From the NCBI GenBank assembly GCA_028277405.1, contig JANQGH010000100.1:553835-617834 (forward strand): a stretch of DNA of 64,000 nt, given 5' to 3'. This document shows positions 17,595 through 25,717 of the stretch, one piece after another. Made by a program: the position numbers and the translations under genes. Below the pieces are notes generated by a model. The model made no database searches. It was not told the origin of the DNA and saw only the letters and a list, made by a program, of their open reading frames with translations. The stretch's first letter is position 1. Every line of letters begins with the position of its first letter. The stretch comes from Alphaproteobacteria bacterium. GTDB taxonomy: Bacteria > Pseudomonadota > Alphaproteobacteria > DSM-16000 > Inquilinaceae.

Positions 17595-18740
17595 TCACGG
17601 TCGTGCCACTTGTCGCGCCTCAATGATCGCGCCCCACAAGTGATAAAGGCTGCTGGATGGGCTGAAGGGATCGACCGTGCTGCCGTCCCGGGACAGACCG
17701 TCGCGCAAGATCCCGTTTTCCAGCGACATGTAATGGGCGAACAAGGTCGCGAACAGGGTCCGCACGATGGTCGCGGCATCCGGGTCGCCGGTTCGCTCAT
17801 GCATCACCGCGAACGCTCTGATCGCCTCCGTCTGCGGCCAAAACCGCTTTGTTTCCGATAACACCTCGCCGTCGGGCGTGACGGAATCGAAGGCGGCGAA
17901 CACGCCGTTCTCGGTGCGGTCCATGCCGTGACGAATGGCGAACGCCATCAACCGATCGCTGATGGCCTCGACCGCGCGGGGTCCGCCCTGGGCCTGATAG
18001 CGGTTCAACAGCCAGACCCACTCGAACTGGTGGCCAGGTTCGCGCAACCGTCCCTCGGCGCCCGATCGCAGGCGCCAGTCGGCCTCGAAGAATTCGGCCA
18101 AGGTTCCGGCCGGATCGAGAAAATGGTCGACAAGAAGCGCGACCATGTCGTTCGCCAGGTCGAGCCAGACGGCGGCGTCCGTTGCGGCATGCAGTGCGAG
18201 AAATGCCTCCAACAGGTGCATGTGCGGGTTCTGTCGACGCGGCTTGCCGGCGTCGACGGGCAGCTGTTCGACAAAGCCGCCGGCGGGGTCGGCCATGCGG
18301 TCAACCAACAAGCGCCGAACCCGTTCCGCCCACTCAAGCGGCTCGGCCTCGCCGGTCGCCCGATGCAGCCAGGCGAGGGCCAGCAGGGCGAAAGCCTGAT
18401 CATAGAGGTCGATCGTCCCGTCGACGATTTGTGCCTCGCGGGTGACGCGCATGGGGAATCCGCCGTCATGGTCGTTCCAGCATCGCTGCATGAACGCAAA
18501 TCCGGCCCTGGCCCTGGGCAGCGCATAGTCCCCAGCGTCCAGGCAATGGGCGTGGGCGAAGACGTAGGTCTGGCGCGCCTGGACCCTGAACCGGGTAAAC
18601 CCCGGATCGTGCGGGACGCCGTCAAGGGTCACCTGTTCGACAAAGCAACCATTCTGGTCGTCGAAGCCGGTGGTGGCCCAAAAGGGCAGCAGGGTTTCGG
18701 TGGCCCAAGGCCAGAGTTCGGGGAGTGTCGGTTGGGTCAT
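17595..18740 (-). CDS. AGE-family sugar epimerase/isomerase
   Basis: A 381-residue (alpha/alpha)6-barrel protein of the N-acylglucosamine 2-epimerase family, which includes mannose and mannose-6-phosphate isomerases. Conserved active-site regions are visible: ARQTYVFAHA, QNPHMHLLEAF and REPGHQFEWVWLL with their His and Arg residues. It starts 5 bases after the dehydrogenase-like gene, so they form an operon. The sugar substrate is not clear. Confidence 0.8.
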   Translation of the reverse strand: MTQPTLPELWPWATETLLPFWATTGFDDQNGCFVEQVTLDGVPHDPGFTRFRVQARQTYVFAHAHCLDAGDYALPRARAGFAFMQRCWNDHDGGFPMRVTREAQIVDGTIDLYDQAFALLALAWLHRATGEAEPLEWAERVRRLLVDRMADPAGGFVEQLPVDAGKPRRQNPHMHLLEAFLALHAATDAAVWLDLANDMVALLVDHFLDPAGTLAEFFEADWRLRSGAEGRLREPGHQFEWVWLLNRYQAQGGPRAVEAISDRLMAFAIRHGMDRTENGVFAAFDSVTPDGEVLSETKRFWPQTEAIRAFAVMHERTGDPDAATIVRTLFATLFAHYMSLENGILRDGLSRDGSTVDPFSPSSSLYHLWGAIIEARQVARP

Positions 18741-18745
18741 GCTGG

Positions 18746-19681
18746 TTATGCGCGCTGGACGATCAGTTGTGCGGCCGCCAGATCCTCCAGCGCCGTGCCC
18801 ACGGACTTGAACAGGGTGATCTGGTCGTAATGCCGGCGGCCCGCCCGTTCGCCGCGCGTCAGGTCAAACAGGTCGGCCGCCACGTCGTCGGGCCGCAAGA
18901 GACTGCTTTCAATCGGCTGAACGATGTCCCCGGCCTCCACGCATGCGCCCTCCCGCGTGTCGACAAAGACGCGGGCGCGACGGATGGCCTCGTCATCGAC
19001 TTCGCGCATGTCCGGGCGGTACCCGCCGACCAGATCGACATGCACGCCATCCGACAGCCACTCTCCCTTCACGACAGGATCGGGCGAGGCGGTGGCACAC
19101 GAGATGATGTGGGCGCCGGACGCCGCGCTGGCCAGATCCTCCGTCCAGTCGACCTTCATCTCGGGCCGGTTTAGGGCCTTTGCCAGCTTGCGCGCCTTCG
19201 CCGGGCTGCGGCCCCAGATCAGCACGTTGCAGATGGGGCGGACGCTGGCATGGGCCAGGATCAAGTGCGGCGCCAATTGGCCGGTGCCGACCATCAACAG
19301 CCGCTCGCAATCCTCGCGGGCGAGATAGCGGGCGGCCAGCGCGGAGGCGCAGGCGGTGCGGCGAACGGTCAGCGCCACGCCATCGATCATGGCCAGCGGG
19401 GCGCCGGTTTCGCCGTCCATCAGCATGTAGGTGGCCATGATCATGGCCAGGTTGCGGGTCCCGTTGTCGGGGAAGGCGGTGGCGATCTTCACCCCGATAT
19501 GGCGACCGGTCTGCCACGCCGGCATCAGCAACAGCGTGGCGTCATTCTCGCCGTATGTCGGGACCGTATGGTGGTGGCGCAGTGGCGTTGCGATGTCCGA
19601 CCGAAAGGCCTGGCGCAGTTTTTCGACCAGCGTGGGATAGTCCAACGCCGCCTCGACGGCCGCCGCGTCGATCACCCGCAT
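18746..19681 (-). CDS. Ornithine cyclodeaminase / mu-crystallin family protein
   Basis: A 311-residue NAD(P)-dependent enzyme of the ornithine cyclodeaminase/mu-crystallin group, which includes ketimine reductases and alanine dehydrogenases. The substrate-binding Lys is in HIGVKIATAFPDN, the Rossmann motif in LLMVGTGQLAPH, and the conserved Asp region near VHVDLVGGY. It probably reduces a cyclic imino acid or deaminates an amino acid. It is followed 5 bases later by the AGE gene. Confidence 0.8.
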   Translation of the reverse strand: MRVIDAAAVEAALDYPTLVEKLRQAFRSDIATPLRHHHTVPTYGENDATLLLMPAWQTGRHIGVKIATAFPDNGTRNLAMIMATYMLMDGETGAPLAMIDGVALTVRRTACASALAARYLAREDCERLLMVGTGQLAPHLILAHASVRPICNVLIWGRSPAKARKLAKALNRPEMKVDWTEDLASAASGAHIISCATASPDPVVKGEWLSDGVHVDLVGGYRPDMREVDDEAIRRARVFVDTREGACVEAGDIVQPIESSLLRPDDVAADLFDLTRGERAGRRHYDQITLFKSVGTALEDLAAAQLIVQRA

Positions 19682-19711
19682 GGCAGGATGAACCTGTCGA
19701 TCGGCGGTCGA

Positions 19712-20074
19712 CTAGCGTTGATCCGCCAAGGCAGGCTGGGTGCTGGGCGCGGCCGAGGCGGCCACGGCCTCGCGGGCCTTGCGCCTGGCGTCGGACGCCG
19801 CCTCCTGCGCAGCCCGGGTTTCGGCGCGCAGCGCGTCCGCGCGGGCCCGCTCGCGACGGGCGGCCTTGCGGTATTGGCCGCCACTGACCCAGGCGACGAG
19901 ACCGCCGGCAAGAAAGCCGATGACGATCGCGACCAGTACGGCAATGAAGATCGGAACGCTCAACTCATAAGGCAGCGGCCAAAGATTCAACGTCACCGGG
20001 TCGCGATTGGAGGCGGCGAACAGCACGGCGATGATGGCCAACGGAATGGTGATGATCCAACTGACGTAGCGCAA
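19712..20074 (-). CDS. LapA-domain (DUF1049) membrane protein
   Basis: About 120 residues with two membrane segments (starting RYVSWIITIPLAIIAVLFAA and VPIFIAVLVAIVIGFLAGGL) and a charged C-terminal coiled coil. Family members help assemble the outer envelope. A GTG at 20092 opens the frame, but the strong GGAGGAG lies between it and a TTG at 20074. TTG 20074 has ideal spacing and gives the normal (M)RYVSW N-terminus, so I chose it. It sits 44 bases after ihfB, the usual neighbour in alphaproteobacteria. Confidence 0.8.
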   Translation of the reverse strand: MRYVSWIITIPLAIIAVLFAASNRDPVTLNLWPLPYELSVPIFIAVLVAIVIGFLAGGLVAWVSGGQYRKAARRERARADALRAETRAAQEAASDARRKAREAVAASAAPSTQPALADQR

Positions 20075-20118
20075 CGCTATCTCCTCCGACACACCGTTCG
20101 GTGTGGTTCAGCCCTTGC

Positions 20119-20400
20119 TTAGCCCGCGTTCAGGCGTTCACGTAGCTGCTTGCCCGTCTTGAAGAATGGCACGCTTTTTTGGGCCACGCTGACGGTTTCA
20201 CCCGTGCGCGGATTGCGCCCAGTTCGTGCCTCTCGATGCTTGACCGAAAAGGCGCCAAAGCCCCGCAACTCGACCCGATGGCCTGCCGCGAGTGCCTCGG
20301 CGATCTCATCGAAGATGGTGGAAACAATGCGCTCCACATCCCGCTGATAGAGGTGTGGATTCTGGTCGGCCAGCCGTGCGATTAGCTCTGATTTTGTCAT
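20119..20400 (-). CDS. ihfB: Integration host factor subunit beta
   Basis: A 93-residue HU/IHF-fold DNA-bending protein. The beta-arm signature GRNPRTGETV and the ELRGFGAF core are clear, and KSELIARLADQNPHL is typical of IhfB rather than IhfA or HU. It pairs with IhfA to bend DNA at promoters and recombination sites. A GGAGGAG sequence precedes the ATG. It lies between rpsA and lapA in the conserved order; the sppA protease gene often found here is absent. Confidence 0.95.
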   Translation of the reverse strand: MTKSELIARLADQNPHLYQRDVERIVSTIFDEIAEALAAGHRVELRGFGAFSVKHREARTGRNPRTGETVSVAQKSVPFFKTGKQLRERLNAG

Positions 20401-20490
20401 AGGCTTTCGTCTCCTCCCTGCGGCGTTGCCAGGCGATACCGCCTCGTTCTATGGCTCGGCGGTGTTCGGCCCATTCACGGCGGCCCTATC

Positions 20491-20640
20491 CTAGGCACCG
20501 CCCGTTGCCTCGTCGGCGGATGGGCGGACAGTGATCATATCCCGCCCTTGATTGTGCGCCTCGAACCGGACCTCTGACGGATCCGTGACTTGACAATGGT
20601 GCCAGAGGGAACCGGGAAACGCAACGGTAACCCTTTCCAT
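20491..20640 (-). CDS. Possible 49-residue protein, unrecognised
   Basis: The frame ATG 20640 to TAG 20491 would encode MERVTVAFPGSLWHHC followed by a mixed, soluble-looking sequence. There is no ribosome-binding site; the ATG sits in the loop of a perfect hairpin (20629-20650). Codon use is not strongly biased to G/C at third positions, so it may be chance. I do not recognise a family. Confidence 0.25.
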   Translation of the reverse strand: MERVTVAFPGSLWHHCQVTDPSEVRFEAHNQGRDMITVRPSADEATGGA

Positions 20641-20653
20641 TGAAAGGGTTTTT
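20629..20653 (+). terminator. Perfect hairpin followed by a T-run on the plus strand
   Basis: AACCCTTTC-CATT-GAAAGGGTT followed by TTT is shaped like an intrinsic terminator reading rightward. No plus-strand gene ends here. Read leftward, it lies in the rpsA-ihfB spacer without a T-run. It could stop antisense transcription toward rpsA or act as an RNA processing site. Confidence 0.45.
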
Positions 20654-20716
20654 GCCTGAACGACTTGACCGTTGCAGTGGCTGGTTGCGGTTCCAGGCGC
20701 GCCGTTGGACAGCAAG

Positions 20717-20744
20717 AAGGGCCGCCCAACCATGGACGGCCCTT
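20717..20744 (-). terminator. rpsA terminator
   Basis: An 8-bp stem AAGGGCCG / CGGCCCTT, 12-base loop, starts 22 bases after the rpsA stop and is followed on the minus strand by CTTGCT. The T-run is weak, but position and GC-rich stem fit an intrinsic terminator or 3'-end hairpin. Confidence 0.55.
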
Positions 20745-20766
20745 TAAGGGTTGGCTTTTAGGCGGG

Positions 20767-22506
20767 CTACTTGTCGTCGTCGGCCTTGGCGGCCTCCTCG
20801 GCATTGGCCCGGGCCTTTTGCAAGGCCGCCCCCAGGATGTCGCCCAGCGAGGCGCCGGAGTCCTGGCTGCCATATTCAGCCATGGCTTCCTTCTCCTCGT
20901 CGACCTCGCGCGCCTTGATCGAGAGTGTCAGGCGACGGGTCTTCTGGTCGAACTGGGTCACCTTGGCATCGACCTTCTCGCCGACCGCAAACCGGTCCGG
21001 CCGCTGTTCCGACCGGTCGCGGCTGAGATCGCTGCGCCGGATGAAGCCGGTCAAGCTGTCATCGCCGACCGTGACTTCGATGCCGTTGTCGTTGACCGCT
21101 GAGACGGTGCAGGTGACCACGGCACCCTTGCGGACACCGGCGGCTGCCGCGCCGCCCATCGGATCGTCCTCAAGCTGCTTGATGCCGAGCGAGATACGCT
21201 CCTTCTCGGTATCGACGTCCAGCACCTTGACCTTGACCTGATCGCCCTTGTGGTACTCCTGAATGGCCTGTTCGCCAGGCACGTTCCAGGAGATGTCGGA
21301 CATGTGGACCATGCCGTCGATGTCGCCGGGCAGGCCGACGAACAGGCCGAACTCGGTGATGTTCTTGACCTCGCCGTCGATCTCCGTGCCGATGGGGAAC
21401 TTGTCGGCGAAGCCGTGCCACGGGTTCTCCAGGCACTGCTTCAGGCCCAGCGAAATGCGGCGCTTCACCGGATCGACGTCCAGGACCATGACTTCGACCT
21501 CTTGAGAGGTCGAGACGATCTTGCCCGGATGCACGTTCTTCTTGGTCCAGCTCATCTCCGAAACGTGGACCAGGCCCTCGATGCCCGGCTCCAGCTCCAC
21601 GAAGGCGCCGTAGTCGGTGATGTTGGTGACGCGGCCGGTGAACTTCGCACCCACCGGGTACTTGGCCTCCACACCTTCCCACGGATCGGCCTCAAGCTGC
21701 TTCATGCCAAGGCTGATGCGCTGGGTTTCGGGGTTGAAGCGGATGACCTGAACCGTGACGTTCTGGCCGATCTGCAGGGCTTCGCTGGGGTGGTTGATGC
21801 GACGCCACGCGATGTCTGTCACGTGTAGCAGGCCGTCGACACCGCCCAGATCCACGAAGGCGCCGTAGTCGGTGATGTTCTTCACCACGCCCTGCAGCAC
21901 CTGGCCTTCCTTCAGGTTGGCCACCAGCTCCGACCGGGCCTCGGCGCGGCTTTCTTCCAAGACTGCGCGGCGCGACACCACGATGTTACCGCGCGACCGG
22001 TCCATTTTCAGGATCTGGAACGGCTGCGGCGTGTGCATCAGCGGCGAGATGTCCCGCACCGGGCGGATATCGACCTGGCTGCCCGGCAGGAACGCGACCG
22101 CGCCCGACAGGTCGACGGTGAAGCCGCCCTTGACCTTGCCGAAGATCACGCCGGTCACCCGCTGGCTGTCGTTGTAGGCCTTTTCAAGCTGGGTCCATGC
22201 CTCTTCACGCTTGGCCTTCTCGCGCGACAGCATGGCCTCGCCATTTCTGTCTTCCAAGCGGTCGACATAGACCTCGACCGTATCCCCGGGGCTGAGTTCG
22301 GCCGGCTGACCGGGAACGGTGAATTCCTTCAGTGCGACGCGGCCTTCCGATTTAAGGCCGACATCGATCAGCACCATGTCGTTGTCGATCGACAGGACGG
22401 TGCCTTTGACCACGGTTCCCTCGAAGGTCTCCGTGTTGCCGAGGGACTCTTCCAAGAGAGCTTCAAAGCTCTCCTTCTCGGCGGTTTGGGCGGCTGCTGT
22501 GGCCAT
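20767..22506 (-). CDS. rpsA: 30S ribosomal protein S1
   Basis: A 579-residue protein with six S1 RNA-binding repeats; repeated ITDYGAFVDLGGVDGLLHVTD-like blocks are easy to see. It helps mRNAs bind the 30S subunit. The start was set at ATG 22506 (MATAAAQTAEKESF) because AAGGAG lies six bases upstream and the length fits alphaproteobacterial S1. The frame stays open 78 codons further upstream without a ribosome-binding site. The acidic, Lys/Ala-rich C-terminus (EEAAKADDDK) is normal. It lies downstream of cmk in the conserved order. Confidence 0.95.
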   Translation of the reverse strand: MATAAAQTAEKESFEALLEESLGNTETFEGTVVKGTVLSIDNDMVLIDVGLKSEGRVALKEFTVPGQPAELSPGDTVEVYVDRLEDRNGEAMLSREKAKREEAWTQLEKAYNDSQRVTGVIFGKVKGGFTVDLSGAVAFLPGSQVDIRPVRDISPLMHTPQPFQILKMDRSRGNIVVSRRAVLEESRAEARSELVANLKEGQVLQGVVKNITDYGAFVDLGGVDGLLHVTDIAWRRINHPSEALQIGQNVTVQVIRFNPETQRISLGMKQLEADPWEGVEAKYPVGAKFTGRVTNITDYGAFVELEPGIEGLVHVSEMSWTKKNVHPGKIVSTSQEVEVMVLDVDPVKRRISLGLKQCLENPWHGFADKFPIGTEIDGEVKNITEFGLFVGLPGDIDGMVHMSDISWNVPGEQAIQEYHKGDQVKVKVLDVDTEKERISLGIKQLEDDPMGGAAAAGVRKGAVVTCTVSAVNDNGIEVTVGDDSLTGFIRRSDLSRDRSEQRPDRFAVGEKVDAKVTQFDQKTRRLTLSIKAREVDEEKEAMAEYGSQDSGASLGDILGAALQKARANAEEAAKADDDK

Positions 22507-22838
22507 TGATGCTCCTTGAACACGACTCCGCGACTGCTCGTCCGAGCTAGCCACGAACGCACCGGGTGGACGAACAACCGGCGACTTGGTTGATTCATTT
22601 CGTCGCGCGATCCGCATTGGTCCGCGATCGGATTGGCCCGGCCATACCAAAACACCGAACGAACCATACCGGCCCCAAGCCGGCTGGTTCTCGGTGACAA
22701 TGTCAGGCCGCTTCACCGATCGCCGGACCTCGTCCGACAAGACGGATCCCGCAATGGCTTTCCCAGGGCCTCAGCCCGTGGAAGCGGGCGTTATACGGAT
22801 GCCTAGCGCGGTTCGCAAGGTGAATCGCCGCAACAAGA
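22507..22838 (-). promoter_or_regulatory. cmk-rpsA spacer / rpsA leader
   Basis: These 332 bases hold no convincing gene. On the minus strand the rpsA frame is open through 22740 but lacks a ribosome-binding site at its first start. A short hairpin GCCCG-CTTCCA-CGGGC lies just after the cmk end (about 22778-22793). The rest is presumably the rpsA promoter and leader; S1 is known to regulate its own leader in other bacteria, but I see no clear S1-binding structure. Confidence 0.4.
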
Positions 22839-23465
22839 CTAGGGTTTTGCCGTTTTTTCCACATGTGCCAGGGCGCGCGCGAAGACCTCGTCCGGGTCGA
22901 GATCGTCGGTGTCGAGGATCAGCGCATCATCCGCCGGACGCAGCGGTGACACGGTACGCCCACTGTCGCGCGCGTCCCTCCGGCGCATGTCGTCCAGCAC
23001 CTCATCCAACGTCGGCGCGTAATCTGCATGCTGCAGCTCCGACCAGCGTCGCCGGGCGCGAACCTCGACGGACGCGGTGACGAAAATCTTGGCGTCGGCG
23101 TCGGGCGCGATCACGGTGCCGATGTCGCGGCCGTCCATGACGGCGCCGCTTGGCTGGTGGGCGAAATCGCGCTGGAAATCCTGCAGCGCCTGGCGCACCG
23201 CCGGTATCGCGGCAACCACCGACGCCGCCTGTGCCGCATCGTCGGACCGGAGCACGGGATCGGACAGGTCGTTGGGGGTGATATGGTTGGCGGTCGCAAC
23301 CGCAGCGTCTGCGTCGGCCGGATCGCCGCCCTGGCGCAGAACGCTCAGCCCGACCGCGCGATAGAGAACGCCGGTATCGAGATGCGGTACGCCGAAATGG
23401 GCCGCCAGGCGCCGCGCCAATGTCCCCTTGCCGGAGGCCGCCGGCCCGTCGATTGCGATGATCAC
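22839..23465 (-). CDS. cmk: Cytidylate kinase
   Basis: A 208-residue NMP kinase that phosphorylates CMP and dCMP. The P-loop IAIDGPAASGKGTLARRLA is at the N-terminus, followed by HLDTGVLYRAVG and MDGRDIGTVIAPDA, all typical. The start is GTG, overlapping the aroA stop (GTGA, 23462-23465), so translation is coupled. The order aroA-cmk-rpsA is widely conserved. Confidence 0.95.
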   Translation of the reverse strand: MIIAIDGPAASGKGTLARRLAAHFGVPHLDTGVLYRAVGLSVLRQGGDPADADAAVATANHITPNDLSDPVLRSDDAAQAASVVAAIPAVRQALQDFQRDFAHQPSGAVMDGRDIGTVIAPDADAKIFVTASVEVRARRRWSELQHADYAPTLDEVLDDMRRRDARDSGRTVSPLRPADDALILDTDDLDPDEVFARALAHVEKTAKP

Positions 23466-24826
23466 GGCTGCGGCTGGCGCGTCCGCAGGGCTGGTTCGCC
23501 CGCGATCAGGCCGTTCATCAGGTCGAAGAAGCCGGGAAAACTGGTCGCGATCGGGCCGGCATCGTCAATGGTGACGGGCTGCTTGGCCGCCATGCCCAGC
23601 ACGAGAAAGCTCATCGCGATCCGGTGGTCGAGCGCTGTGGCAACCGTTGCCCCCCCTTCCGGCTGTCCGCCGTCGCCCTCGACAGCCAGCCAGTCGGGTC
23701 CGGCCTCGACACGGACTCCGCAATCCGCCAGACCCTCGGCGACGCGCGCAAGCCGGTCGCTTTCCTTCACGCGCAATTCACCGATGCCGGGCATTTCCGT
23801 TCGCCCGACGGCACACGCGGCCGCCATCGCCAGAACGGGGTATTCGTCGATCATGCTGGCCGCCCGGTCCGGCGGAACCGTGACGGCAGTAAGGTCGCTG
23901 GCGCGGACGCGCAAATCCGCCACTGGTTCGCCAGCGCGCATGCCGGCATTCAAACGTTCGATCGAGCCGCCCATCTCTATGAGAGTATCAATCAGCCCGG
24001 CCCGTCGCGGATTCAGACCGACGCGCCGGATGAGAATGTCCGATCCCGGCCGGATCAAAGCCGCGACAATCGGAAAGGCCGCCGACGAAATGTCGCCGGG
24101 AACCTCGACCGGGCGCCCGGTCAGCTCCGGCTGGCCGGTGAGGGTAATCGCATCACCCCCGTCCGGATCGGGCTCGATCTTAAGTTCGGCGCCGAACGCG
24201 CGCAGCATGTTTTCCGTGTGGTCGCGCGTCGCCGTCCGCTCGATGACCGTGGTCTTGCCCGCCGTATTCAGGGCGGCCAGCAGCACGGCCGACTTCACTT
24301 GCGCGGATGCCACCGGCACCTCGTACCGGATCGGCAGCAACTCGTCGCTGCCGATGACGGCCATGGGTAAGCGATTGTCGCTGCGGGCGACGAATTCCGC
24401 GCCCATGCGGGACAGGGGCTCTATCACCCGCGCCATCGGGCGCTTGACCAGGGAGGCGTCGCCGGTGACGAAGGTCGTCATCCGATGGCTGGCCAGTACG
24501 CCGGACAGCAGCCGTGCGCTGGTGCCGCTGTTGCCCAGATCGATCACTTGCGACGGTTCGTGCAGACCGCCGACACCGACGCCGTCCACCTGCCATTGGC
24601 CGCTGTCCAGCTTCTGGATGCGTGCGCCCATGGCACGCAAGGCGTCGGCGGTCGCGATCACGTCCTCGCCCTCCAAGAGGCCGTCGATGGTCGTTTGGCC
24701 GACGGAAAGGGCGCCGAATATCAGGGCGCGGTGCGATAGTGATTTGTCGCCGGGAACGGTTACGTCGCCGGTCAAGGGCCCTGACGCGCGCGCAGCGGCC
24801 GCCAGGGGTGCGGACTTGGAAGTCAT
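23462..24826 (-). CDS. aroA: 3-phosphoshikimate 1-carboxyvinyltransferase (EPSP synthase)
   Basis: A 454-residue shikimate pathway enzyme joining PEP to shikimate 3-phosphate. Visible motifs: PGDKSLSHRALI (substrate lysine), LGNSGTSARLL and, near the C-terminus, IKESDR-like VKESDRLARVAEGL. The residues LGNSGTSARL with Ala following TSAR fit class II-like synthases common in alphaproteobacteria. The start was set at ATG 24826; the frame extends 66 codons upstream but only as low-quality sequence. It is first in an aroA-cmk-rpsA series. Confidence 0.94.
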   Translation of the reverse strand: MTSKSAPLAAAARASGPLTGDVTVPGDKSLSHRALIFGALSVGQTTIDGLLEGEDVIATADALRAMGARIQKLDSGQWQVDGVGVGGLHEPSQVIDLGNSGTSARLLSGVLASHRMTTFVTGDASLVKRPMARVIEPLSRMGAEFVARSDNRLPMAVIGSDELLPIRYEVPVASAQVKSAVLLAALNTAGKTTVIERTATRDHTENMLRAFGAELKIEPDPDGGDAITLTGQPELTGRPVEVPGDISSAAFPIVAALIRPGSDILIRRVGLNPRRAGLIDTLIEMGGSIERLNAGMRAGEPVADLRVRASDLTAVTVPPDRAASMIDEYPVLAMAAACAVGRTEMPGIGELRVKESDRLARVAEGLADCGVRVEAGPDWLAVEGDGGQPEGGATVATALDHRIAMSFLVLGMAAKQPVTIDDAGPIATSFPGFFDLMNGLIAGEPALRTRQPQP

Positions 24827-25052
24827 GATGGGTAGAGGAAGCGATCGGTTGAGGGCCGAAGAGCGGTCGGAGGTTAGCACGAACGGACGCGACCGCAACA
24901 CCCGGTCGGCGCCGGTCTGTGTTGCAAGCGGATCACACGTTGTGCAGGTGTGTATCGTCGCTGGACTAATATGCTTTGACAGGCGGGTTCGATCATGGCA
25001 CTTGCGGCGGCGCCGAATAGCCATCGATTTAGACAGTTAAAGAGTTGCCGCC

Positions 25053-25589
25053 TTGTCCAAGTCCGATTGGGGTACGAAGCGGATCTGCCACAATTGTGGA
25101 ACCCGCTATTATGACCTGAACAAAGTACCGGTCGTCTGCCCGAAATGCGCGACCGAATTCGACCCGGAAGCCTTCCTGAAGTCCCGGCGAACACGCAGTG
25201 CCATGGTCGAGGAACTGCCGGCCAAGCCGAAACCGGAGAAGGCCAAGAAGAAGCCTGCGGCAGAGGAGATCGAGGAAGAGGTCGAAGAGGACGCCGAGGC
25301 TGCCGATGAGGCTGCTGCGGCGTCGGAGGGTGATCAGGTCGACGCCGAGGACGACGAGGTCGAGGAGGAGGACGACGACGTCGAAGAGATCGACGAGGTT
25401 GTCGAAAGCGCCGAAGGTGCTGAATCGCCGGACGACGACGATGATGCCGACCCGGTTGAGCCCGACCTCGACGATGACAGCCTTTTGGAGGATGACGAGG
25501 ACCTTGACGCCGACGATCTCGACGAGGATCTGGATGACGATCTCGACGATGTCGACATCGTGAAGGACAAGGGCGCCACGGACACCTGA
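25053..25589 (+). CDS. TIGR02300 family (FYDLN acid) protein
   Basis: A 178-residue protein beginning with a zinc-ribbon-like KRICHNCGTRYYDLNKVPVV then CPKC (two Cys pairs) followed by a tail of about 110 residues that is mostly Asp and Glu. The function of this alphaproteobacterial family is unknown. The start codon is TTG 25053 (MSKSDWGTKR), the only start near the conserved N-terminus. It is divergent from aroA, as is usual for this family, and ends at a bidirectional terminator. Confidence 0.88.
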   Translation: MSKSDWGTKRICHNCGTRYYDLNKVPVVCPKCATEFDPEAFLKSRRTRSAMVEELPAKPKPEKAKKKPAAEEIEEEVEEDAEAADEAAAASEGDQVDAEDDEVEEEDDDVEEIDEVVESAEGAESPDDDDDADPVEPDLDDDSLLEDDEDLDADDLDEDLDDDLDDVDIVKDKGATDT

Positions 25590-25640
25590 CGCGTCAGGTC
25601 AACCGGCGGTGGCGTCAGCGCCCCGAACGGCCAACGAAAA

Positions 25641-25670
25641 AAGGCCCGCCGACATCGATCGGCGGGCCTT
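25641..25670. terminator. Bidirectional terminator between TIGR02300 gene and dctP
   Basis: Perfect 12-bp stem AAGGCCCGCCGA / TCGGCGGGCCTT with a 6-base loop. The plus strand continues AGTTTT; the minus strand continues with a run of T (opposite AAAAA before the stem). It lies between two convergent genes and can serve both. Confidence 0.85.
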
Positions 25671-25717
25671 AGTTTTGGGTGTCTGGGCCGGACGTTAGTC
25701 AGCCCGGTATCGTGGCG

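Noticed and set aside
24960..25000. GGTTCGATC resembling a tRNA T-loop upstream of the TIGR02300 gene
   Set aside because: No acceptor stem, anticodon arm or CCA context could be built around it.
23028..25040. 670-codon plus-strand frame opposite cmk and aroA
   Set aside because: Ser/Arg/Pro-rich shadow of well-supported genes.
25200..25580. Repetitive GACGAT/GAGGAC-rich DNA as a possible tandem repeat
   Set aside because: It simply encodes the acidic tail of the TIGR02300 protein; no exact repeat unit.
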